From the NCBI GenBank assembly GCA_021442545.1, contig JABUSX010000197.1, forward strand, positions 1 through 12,889: a DNA stretch of 12,889 nt, given 5' to 3'. Origin of the DNA: Eubacterium sp. GTDB taxonomy: Bacteria > Bacillota > Clostridia > Lachnospirales > Lachnospiraceae. Positions 1-5,298 of this stretch are shown in pieces. Position numbers and translations under genes: made by a program. Numbering within the stretch: position 1 is the first letter of the stretch; each line of letters begins with the position of its first letter. Below the pieces are notes generated by a model. It was not told the origin of the DNA and made no database searches. It was given only the letters and a program-made list of their open reading frames with translations.

Positions 1-150
1 ACCGAGCTGAAGGTTGCTGCCGATACCGCCATCAAAGTTCTGAACGGCGATGACTATGAAGAAGAAGTCGATGCAGGCACAGGCCTTGTTGACACCTCCA
101 ATGCAGCTGATTATGTAGATGACAATCTTGCATTCGCAGCTATGCAGTAA
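1..150 (+). CDS. C-terminal end of a sugar ABC-type substrate-binding protein (partial)
   Basis: An open frame enters from the left edge and ends at TAA 148-150, giving 49 residues. The tail reads A-A-D-T-A-I-K-V-L-N-G, then E-E-E-V-D-A-G-T-G-L-V-D, then a short acidic end. This matches the usual C-terminus of periplasmic-binding-protein type I sugar receptors (RbsB/Peripla_BP_4 family): a last helix ending in LNG, then a V-D-x-G strand, then a T-x-x-N-A/V-D segment. If so, it is a lipid-anchored extracellular receptor for a pentose, hexose or polyol ABC importer; the lipobox and ligand pocket lie outside the window. The next gene follows 12 bases later with its own ribosome binding site, so the two are probably co-transcribed. 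Whether this importer feeds the microcompartment pathway downstream is inference, since a strong terminator separates them. With 49 residues the family call is moderate. Confidence 0.6.
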   Translation, partial: TELKVAADTAIKVLNGDDYEEEVDAGTGLVDTSNAADYVDDNLAFAAMQ

Positions 151-162
151 GGAGAAATCCCT

Positions 163-390
163 ATGATTCGACGTATTCGTCTTACAAAAGCAAACGATCT
201 GAAGAAATTCATGGAAATGGCTACTATGTCGTCATACAGCATAGGTGTGCATACGGAAAAGAATCAGATCGCTGACGCAAAATCCGTTCTCGGCCTCATG
301 GCTCTGGACTATGACAAACCGCTGATCGTCGTCACGGATGACGAAGACTTTCTGAAAAGATTAGACCCCTGGGCGGTTGACGACGAATAA
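163..390 (+). CDS. HPr-like (PTS phosphocarrier-family) protein lacking the active-site histidine
   Basis: 75 residues, with AAGGAG at 150-155 upstream of the ATG. The segment around residues 36-50 (I-A-D-A-K-S-V-L-G-L-M-A-L-D-Y) matches the HPr signature around Ser46 (x-x-K-S-I-M-G-V-M-S-L). Residue S41 would be the regulatory serine phosphorylated by HPr kinase in Bacillota. The normal phosphocarrier site G-L-H-A-R-P is absent: the corresponding region (about residues 10-20) reads N-D-L-K-K-F-M-E-M-A and has no histidine. The only histidine, H30, is in a different context. It therefore cannot be an ordinary PTS phosphocarrier. It resembles in principle Crh of Bacillus, which also lost the histidine and kept the serine, but close relationship to Crh is not shown. 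The product ends in an acidic tail and is followed directly by a terminator, so it closes the upstream transporter operon. Confidence 0.72.
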   Translation: MIRRIRLTKANDLKKFMEMATMSSYSIGVHTEKNQIADAKSVLGLMALDYDKPLIVVTDDEDFLKRLDPWAVDDE

Positions 391-404
391 GGATGAACCG
401 AAGA

Positions 405-437
405 CCCCCGGGCTGTACTGCAGCTCCGGGGGTTTTT
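405..437 (+). terminator. Rho-independent terminator closing the upstream operon
   Basis: CCCCCGG (405-411) pairs with CCGGGGG (426-432). The stem continues with GCTG (412-415) against CAGC (421-424) across one bulged T at 425, around a five-base loop. Five T residues follow immediately (433-437). This is a textbook intrinsic terminator, 14 bases after the HPr-like stop codon. It separates the transporter/HPr unit from the microcompartment operon. Confidence 0.93.
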
Positions 438-551
438 AGCAGAATGAACCATTGCCTGGCTTCCATGAAAGGTAATGAAAAAACGAATACCGGGAAGTCC
501 GTTTTTCATAAAACAATTTTCATTTGCAGGCACTTCAGATAAAACCAGAAT

Positions 552-567
552 TTGAAACAATTTTCAA
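552..567. promoter_or_regulatory. Short perfect inverted repeat, candidate operator
   Basis: TTGAAA (552-557) and TTTCAA (562-567) flank the four bases CAAT. The element includes the second copy of AACAATTTT and lies about 80 bases upstream of the predicted -35 box. It could bind an activator or repressor, or assist looping with the site near the start point. AT-rich palindromes of this size can occur by chance. Confidence 0.3.
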
Positions 568-645
568 CAGATAGATAATAATTTCAATTATTGACTGTAA
601 TAACTGTGAAAGGTGCTGAAAGTAGATAACAACAGCGTTCCTGCC

Positions 646-675
646 TTGACATTCAGGGCAGTGCGGTGATAGTAT
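646..675 (+). promoter_or_regulatory. Candidate sigma-A promoter of the microcompartment operon
   Basis: A perfect -35 box TTGACA lies at 646-651. An 18-base spacer leads to TAGTAT at 670-675, which matches four of six positions of the -10 consensus, including its first T-A and final A-T. Transcription would start near 682 and leave a leader of roughly 75 bases. The leader overlaps the GAACA/TGTTC inverted pair, a typical place for a repressor to act. The imperfect -10 box and slightly long spacer fit a regulated promoter. Confidence 0.6.
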
Positions 676-683
676 TCATACAT

Positions 684-716
684 GAACAATTTTAAAAATG
701 TAATTCACAAATGTTC
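684..716. promoter_or_regulatory. Candidate operator: inverted GAACA / TGTTC half-sites over the predicted start point
   Basis: GAACA at 684-688 and TGTTC at 712-716 form an inverted pair with centres 28 bases apart; each arm has AT-rich sequence on its inner side. The element lies immediately after the predicted -10 box, so a bound repressor would block initiation. GAACA-type half-sites are, as I recall, part of the operator of Bacillus DeoR, a SorC-family deoxyribonucleoside regulator. A SorC-family gene ends this locus, which makes it the obvious candidate ligand. The pairing is seen; the binding is inferred. Confidence 0.4.
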
Positions 717-758
717 CAAATGAGATAAACAACTTAGGATAAATTTAGGAGGAATCAC

Positions 759-1826
759 ATGAAAGCAATCGTAATGGAAAAGGTCAAAGATCTGAAGTAT
801 GTCGACGTGGATATGCCTACACCGAAAGATGATGAGGTTCTGATGCAAATTATGGCCGTTGGTGTCTGCGGTTCCGATATCCCGCGTCTCCTGGTTTACG
901 GTTCACATGTGCTTCCGATCATCCCGGGCCATGAATTTGCCGGCAAGATCATCGAAGTAGGAAAAGACGTAGAAGGCTGGAAGCCCGGCGACAAGGCAAG
1001 CGCTGCTCCGCTTCTTCCCTGCAACGAATGTGAATGGTGCAAGCAGGGTATCTATTCCCTCTGCGAAGGCTATATGTACTATGGTTCCCGCAATGACGGC
1101 GCCTATGCACAGTATCTCTGCGTAAAGGCTGCAAACCTGCTGCGCATCGATGCCGATACACCCTATGACTGGGGCGCAACACTGGATCCGGCCGCAAATG
1201 CCATCCATGCTTTCCTTCGCGGAAACGGCACCGGCGATGACATCTGCTGTGTCTACGGTCTTGGCGCGATCGGTCTCTTTGCCATTCAGTATGCTAAGGT
1301 TCTCGGCTGCGAAAAGATCATCGCTGTCGACGTTAACGATGACAAGCTGGCAGTTGCCAAAGAGTGCGGCGCAACCTTCACCGTCAACTCTCTGAAAGAG
1401 GATCCGGTCAAGGCAATCTGGGATTACACAGAAGGCCGCGGCGCAACCTTTACCTGCGATATGTCCGGTTTCCCGAGCGCTCAGGAACAGGCCATCCTTT
1501 CCACCGGCAAGATGGGTCGTGTCGTCTTCCTCGGCATCTCCCACAAGGGTCTGGAACTCAGTGCAGAAGCCGTTGACAACATTGAAAGATATCAGCTTTC
1601 CATCAACGGCAGCTGGAACTCCTTCTCGAATCCGTTCCCGGGCTTCGAATGGACAGAGGCTGCAAGACTGATGAACGAAAAGAAATTCAATCCGGAGCTG
1701 CTGATCTCTCATAAGCTTCTCCTTGAAGAACTTCCGGAAGTGTTCAAAAAGATCGATGCCAGAGACAAGAGCTTTGTTTACAACAAGATCATGTTCTATC
1801 CGAACGGCAAAGAGGAAGTCAAGTAA
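759..1826 (+). CDS. Zinc-dependent medium-chain dehydrogenase, GatD-like polyol-phosphate dehydrogenase
   Basis: 355 residues, full length for the family, with TAGGAGG seven bases before the ATG. Catalytic zinc ligands are visible as C37 (G-V-C-G-S-D) and H58-E59 (P-G-H-E-F). Structural zinc ligands are C88, C91, C94 and C102. The Rossmann glycine motif G-L-G-A-I-G is near residue 168, followed by an acidic residue in A-V-D-V-N, which favours NAD(H) over NADP(H). The segments A-P-L-L-P-C, Y-G-S-R-N-D-G and the N-G-S-W stretch near the C-terminus resemble galactitol-1-phosphate 5-dehydrogenase (GatD) more than threonine or sorbitol dehydrogenase. The expected reaction is oxidation of a polyol phosphate to a ketose phosphate, or the reverse. 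It is the first gene of the microcompartment operon and has no N-terminal cargo extension, so it may be cytosolic. The true substrate is unknown; a deoxy-polyol phosphate would fit the downstream aldolase. It could instead reoxidise NADH by reducing an aldehyde. Confidence 0.85.
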   Translation: MKAIVMEKVKDLKYVDVDMPTPKDDEVLMQIMAVGVCGSDIPRLLVYGSHVLPIIPGHEFAGKIIEVGKDVEGWKPGDKASAAPLLPCNECEWCKQGIYSLCEGYMYYGSRNDGAYAQYLCVKAANLLRIDADTPYDWGATLDPAANAIHAFLRGNGTGDDICCVYGLGAIGLFAIQYAKVLGCEKIIAVDVNDDKLAVAKECGATFTVNSLKEDPVKAIWDYTEGRGATFTCDMSGFPSAQEQAILSTGKMGRVVFLGISHKGLELSAEAVDNIERYQLSINGSWNSFSNPFPGFEWTEAARLMNEKKFNPELLISHKLLLEELPEVFKKIDARDKSFVYNKIMFYPNGKEEVK

Positions 1827-1868
1827 GAAGTCCGACACAGAACAGATATCAGAAAAAAGAGGCAAAAC

Positions 1869-2732
1869 ATGCTGGAGAAGAAAGAAATAGAAAATCTTGT
1901 CCGGGCCCATCTGGCAGAATATCTGCGCGGAAACGGCAGCACCGTAACCGGTGGTGCCGTTTCAGGCACGTCTGCGGGAACCGGAAAACGGAACTATATC
2001 GTTGCGGCGAACTGGAAGATGAACATGAGCTGGAAGGAAACAAAGAATTTCCTGGAAGCCATGAAAAAGGTCACGCTGCCGGATCATCTCAAGGCTGTCA
2101 TTTTTCCGCCTTATCCGTATCTGTCTCTTTTCCGCGACATGCTTCGCTATGACCGTTTCACCTACGGCGGTCAGGACGTGGCAAAGGAGGAAAAGGGTGC
2201 CTATACCGGCGAAGTCAGCGCTATGATGCTGGCCGATCTGGGATGCCGCTATTCGCTGACAGGCCATTCCGAGCGCCGCAGCTACTACGGAGATACGCCC
2301 GAGATCGTCGGCAAAAAGACGAAGGCGGCTCTTTCCTGGCAGCTCACCCCGATGGTCTGCATCGGCGAGACGCTGGATGAAAGAAAGAACGGGCTCTGGA
2401 AGGCCGTTCTGAAAACGCAGCTGGATGCCGTTTTTGCCGAAACCGGCGCGGACATCGCGAAATGCGTGATCGCCTACGAACCGGTCTGGGCGATCGGAAC
2501 GGGCGTGATCCCGACATCGCAGGAGATCCTTGAGACCCATACCTATGTATACAATACACTGGCATCCTATCTGAAAGGAAACGGAGCCGTTCCGCCCATT
2601 CTTTACGGCGGAAGCGTGAACGAAAAGAACGTGCGCGAGATCGCGGCGATCGATCATGTCGGCGGCTTCCTGATCGGAGGCGCAAGCCTGAAGGCCGACA
2701 CCTATGCGAAGATCATCAGCCTCGTAAGCTGA
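1869..2732 (+). CDS. tpiA: Triosephosphate isomerase with an N-terminal microcompartment-targeting-type extension
   Basis: 287 residues, about 38 longer than a normal TIM at the N-terminus. All catalytic residues are present: K50 (A-N-W-K-M-N), H133 (G-H-S-E-R-R) and E204 (A-Y-E-P-V-W-A-I-G-T-G). The phosphate-gripping Y-G-G-S-V and I-G-G-A-S-L motifs are also there. It should interconvert glyceraldehyde-3-phosphate and dihydroxyacetone phosphate. Residues 1-20 form a charged amphipathic helix (K-K-E-I-E-N-L-V-R-A-H-L-A-E-Y-L), followed by a Gly/Ser/Thr linker to about residue 38. This is the architecture of encapsulation peptides on BMC cargo. The gene starts 42 bases after the dehydrogenase with an AGAGG ribosome binding site. 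The context says it handles the triose phosphate released by the aldolase encoded downstream. It is presumably a dedicated paralogue in addition to a housekeeping glycolytic TIM, which I cannot see here. Confidence 0.93.
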   Translation: MLEKKEIENLVRAHLAEYLRGNGSTVTGGAVSGTSAGTGKRNYIVAANWKMNMSWKETKNFLEAMKKVTLPDHLKAVIFPPYPYLSLFRDMLRYDRFTYGGQDVAKEEKGAYTGEVSAMMLADLGCRYSLTGHSERRSYYGDTPEIVGKKTKAALSWQLTPMVCIGETLDERKNGLWKAVLKTQLDAVFAETGADIAKCVIAYEPVWAIGTGVIPTSQEILETHTYVYNTLASYLKGNGAVPPILYGGSVNEKNVREIAAIDHVGGFLIGGASLKADTYAKIISLVS

Positions 2733-2842
2733 AAGCAGCTTAGCCCGGTTCCTGAAGAAACCCGGAAAACGGAGGATAAGAACCGTAGGCAGGCGGAGCT
2801 GACAATGACAGAGATTTCAGACAGGATCAGTTAAAGGACAAC

Positions 2843-3550
2843 ATGAAGAATCCACTGACAAGAGATGAAATAAAAACAATAATTTCCCGGGTGGTGCACT
2901 ATTTCGTCCGGAAGAGAGAGCTGAAAGTCCGTGCCGGACGGGTGCTCTTTCTTGTACCCGAATATCCGATGGGATTAAAGCAGACGATCATGAGCTATGA
3001 TCTCTACGGCGAACTCGACGGGATCGATTTTGTTCTTGCAAAACCGGACCCCGATGTAGCCGGGATCTGCCGCGGAAAGATCTATCTGAAGGACGATCCC
3101 GAGGATATGCGGTGCGTATTTACGCTGCTTCCGGAATATGAAGAGATCAACATCTACACGCCTTCCCTGGATTTTCTCCGCGCACTGCGTGAAGGCCGGG
3201 AAGAGGATCTGATGGTGCGTGCGGCACTGTTTTTCCTGATGAACGGAAAGGTCGTGATCGTGCGTCTTCCGTACAGGGCAGGATCCCTGAAAGACGGGCG
3301 TTTTGCGAAGCAGCTGCGCGACCTGATGGATGATCTCTGGGAAATGGGCGTATCCTTCTCGGAGATGGATCCGCACTTCGGCGACGGTACACCGGAGAAG
3401 GTCGTTCTGGCCGCCGGTCTTGTGACGGAAGACCTTGTCGAGGAATATTACAGACGGGGATTCAGCAAGATCCGTGTGGACGATCATACGATCGTGACGC
3501 CTCTTGCCGCCGACCGCGCAAGAGAGCACGGGATACAGATCTCGAGGTAA
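2843..3550 (+). CDS. BMC-associated protein of unknown function, possibly flavoprotein-like (TIGR02536-type)
   Basis: 235 residues, start supported by AAAGGAC shortly upstream. I do not recognise a catalytic motif. The N-terminus is a helix rich in basic residues (about 1-28). Residues about 30-125 alternate strands and helices (V-L-F-L-V-P-E-Y, then a T-P-S-L-D-F-L segment). Residues about 126-150 contain A-A-L-F-F-L-M-N-G-K-V-V-I-V. The C-terminus holds G-F-S-K-I-R-V and then I-V-T-P-L-A-A-D-R-A-R-E-H-G-I. Similar T-P-L-A-x-D-x-A-R-E-x-G-I tails and the P-x-L-x-x-x-x-L / G-K-x-V-x pattern occur in uncharacterised proteins of firmicute ethanolamine and other BMC operons, with a flavoprotein-like fold. 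I cannot verify this without a search. The gene stands between the triosephosphate isomerase and aldehyde dehydrogenase genes with 110- and 152-base spacers. No signal peptide or membrane segment is evident. A role in cofactor handling or cargo assembly would be speculation. Confidence 0.5.
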   Translation: MKNPLTRDEIKTIISRVVHYFVRKRELKVRAGRVLFLVPEYPMGLKQTIMSYDLYGELDGIDFVLAKPDPDVAGICRGKIYLKDDPEDMRCVFTLLPEYEEINIYTPSLDFLRALREGREEDLMVRAALFFLMNGKVVIVRLPYRAGSLKDGRFAKQLRDLMDDLWEMGVSFSEMDPHFGDGTPEKVVLAAGLVTEDLVEEYYRRGFSKIRVDDHTIVTPLAADRAREHGIQISR

Positions 3551-3702
3551 AACGAATTTCAGATTTCATGCAAAAACCGTACAACAGTGGGCGGAAAAGC
3601 AGGAAAACAGAAATCCGGAGATGTACCATACCGATACAGGTATTTTGAAGTAAATTGGAACATAACTGATAACAGCAGACAGGATACAGGAGGAAATGAA
3701 AA
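3551..3702 (+). promoter_or_regulatory. 152-base spacer with a possible internal promoter and operator-like word
   Basis: This is the longest gap within the main operon. TTGAAG (3645-3650) and GATAAC (3668-3673) are 17 bases apart and could form a weak promoter. The spacer between them contains TTGGAACAT (3655-3663), the same 9-mer that occurs on the opposite strand at 711-719 in the main promoter region. A small inverted repeat, ATACC (3628-3632) and GGTAT (3639-3643), lies just upstream. AGGAGG at 3688-3693 serves the aldehyde dehydrogenase gene. Together these suggest a second, co-regulated entry point, but each element alone is weak. Confidence 0.3.
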
Positions 3703-5274
3703 ATGGGAATGTCACCTTCAGAGATATCGAAATTCATATCGGAAGTTGAGCAGAACCTGACAGAGCCGGAAGCGCTTTCCCGCTACGGCAACGGGCCTGT
3801 TGGCATGACGGATAAGGGTTCCGTGAAGCTTTCGACCTACGGAAATCCGAGCGTCGTTCTGCCGGGCGGCAACAGATTCGGCAACCCGACCGTTGAACTT
3901 CCGAAGGAAAAAGCTCCGGCCGATGACAGGTATTATGCCGGTCTGGACCTCGGAAAGAACGGAATCTTCCGTGATGCGGAAGACGCTGTTCAGGCGGCCG
4001 TCAGAGCTCAGAAAGAACTGATGACGCGTACGCTGGAAGAACGCGAGACCTACATTCAGGCTATGCGCCGTTCCTGCCTCGAGAATGCAGAACTGCTTTC
4101 CCGTATGGCCTGTGAAGAGACCGGTTACGGCCACGTTGAAGATAAGATCGCGAAGCATGTTCTCGTTGCCGAGAAGACACCGGGAACGGAAGATCTGAAG
4201 ACGATCGCCAAGAGCGGCGACAAGGGTCTGATGCTGACAGAGATGGCTCCCTTCGGCGTCATCGGTGCGATCACACCTTCCACGAACCCGACGGCTACCG
4301 TAATCAACAATGCGATCGGCATGATTGCAGCCGGAAATGCCGTTGTCTACAATCCGCATCCCGCGGCAAAGAAATGCTCGCTGACAGCCGTGAAGCTGAT
4401 GAACCAGGCGATCGTTTCCGCCGGCGGTCCGGACAACCTGCTCTGCGCTCCGGAGAATCCGACGATGCAGACCAGCAGCGTGATCATGAACCATCCGGTC
4501 ATCCGTCTTCTTGTCGTGACGGGCGGCGAAGCCGTTGTCAGTGTTGCGATGAAGACCGGTAAGAAAGTTATTGCGGCCGGCCCCGGAAATCCCCCTGTTG
4601 TTGTTGATGCAACGGCCGATCTGGATAAGGCGGCCCGCGGCATCGTCGCAGGTGCATACTACGAGAACACGATTCTCTGTATCGCAGAGAAAGAGATCCT
4701 TGCGGAAGCTTCGATCGCTGACGAGCTGATCCGCGGTCTTGTCCGTGAAGGCGCCTACCTGGTCAACGAGCAGGAACTGAAGCAGGTCTGCGACCTCGTC
4801 CTGCTGAAGTCGCCGGAAGGCAAATATTCTCCGAACAGAAAATATGTCGGACACAATGCCTCCAAGATCCTTCGGGATGCAGGCATCATGTTCGAAGGCG
4901 AAGCGAAGATCGTCCTTGCAGACGTTCCGTTCGAACATCCGCTGGTCATGACCGAAATGCTGATGCCGGTCATTCCGATCACGCGCTGCAAAGATGTGGA
5001 TGACTGTATCGAGAAGGCAGTTATTGCAGAAAACAACTGCCATCACACAGCCATGATGTATTCCGAGAGCGTTTCCAACCTGACAAAGATGGGACGCGCG
5101 ATCGACACCACGATCTTCATCAAGAATGCACCGTCCTACGCCGGACTCGGCTACGAAGGAGAAGGCTATACGACTCTTTCGATCGCGACTCCGACCGGCG
5201 AAGGCCTGACATCGGCAAAGAACTTCACACGTTCACGCCGCTGCACACTTTATGATGCATTCCGGATCGTTTAA
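3703..5274 (+). CDS. CoA-acylating aldehyde dehydrogenase (PduP/EutE family), microcompartment cargo
   Basis: 523 residues, with AGGAGG nine bases before the ATG; an ATG at 3696 is out of frame. The core matches PduP/EutE: T-P-S-T-N-P-T-A-T at about residues 190-198, the G-P-G-N-P-P-V-V-V segment, and catalytic C326 in T-I-L-C-I-A-E-K-E. The reaction is aldehyde + CoA + NAD+ to acyl-CoA + NADH; acetaldehyde is the expected substrate because the operon encodes a deoxyribose-phosphate aldolase. The N-terminal 70 residues are extra: a predicted amphipathic helix (P-S-E-I-S-K-F-I-S-E-V-E) typical of encapsulation peptides, then a low-complexity linker. The linker holds three related words, R-Y-G-N-G-P-V (27-33), T-Y-G-N-P-S-V-V-L-P (45-54) and R-F-G-N-P-T-V-E-L-P (58-67). 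It is the shell's central oxidising enzyme, and its NADH must be recycled, probably by the electron-transfer protein encoded 24 bases downstream. Family confidence is high; substrate chain length is inferred. Confidence 0.94.
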   Translation: MGMSPSEISKFISEVEQNLTEPEALSRYGNGPVGMTDKGSVKLSTYGNPSVVLPGGNRFGNPTVELPKEKAPADDRYYAGLDLGKNGIFRDAEDAVQAAVRAQKELMTRTLEERETYIQAMRRSCLENAELLSRMACEETGYGHVEDKIAKHVLVAEKTPGTEDLKTIAKSGDKGLMLTEMAPFGVIGAITPSTNPTATVINNAIGMIAAGNAVVYNPHPAAKKCSLTAVKLMNQAIVSAGGPDNLLCAPENPTMQTSSVIMNHPVIRLLVVTGGEAVVSVAMKTGKKVIAAGPGNPPVVVDATADLDKAARGIVAGAYYENTILCIAEKEILAEASIADELIRGLVREGAYLVNEQELKQVCDLVLLKSPEGKYSPNRKYVGHNASKILRDAGIMFEGEAKIVLADVPFEHPLVMTEMLMPVIPITRCKDVDDCIEKAVIAENNCHHTAMMYSESVSNLTKMGRAIDTTIFIKNAPSYAGLGYEGEGYTTLSIATPTGEGLTSAKNFTRSRRCTLYDAFRIV

Positions 5275-5298
5275 AGAAAGCGTGGATGACAGAACATC

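Larger units (their letters stand above)
438..758 (+). promoter_or_regulatory. Non-coding upstream region of the microcompartment operon
   Basis: 321 bases without a supportable gene and more AT-rich than the flanking genes. It contains a candidate promoter (646-675), an inverted GAACA/TGTTC pair just downstream of it, a 6+6 base inverted repeat at 552-567, and three copies of the 9-mer AACAATTTT at 512-520, 556-564 and 685-693. It ends in a very good ribosome binding site (TAGGAGG, 746-752) for the dehydrogenase gene. The layout suits a controlled promoter for the long downstream operon. I see no riboswitch fold that I can name. Confidence 0.6.

Noticed and set aside
682..758. Riboswitch in the leader of the operon
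   Set aside because: The leader is only about 75 AT-rich bases with no stable stem or terminator/antiterminator pair. It cannot hold a known large aptamer such as a B12 element.
2733..2842. Possible short gene between the triosephosphate isomerase and the unknown BMC protein
   Set aside because: Only a nine-codon frame (ATG 2806) is present, with no plausible ribosome binding site or conservation clue.
3541..3556. cre-like (CcpA) site around the stop of the unknown BMC gene
   Set aside because: AAAACGAATTTCA resembles a cre site but its central CG is out of register with the consensus and the flanks do not match.
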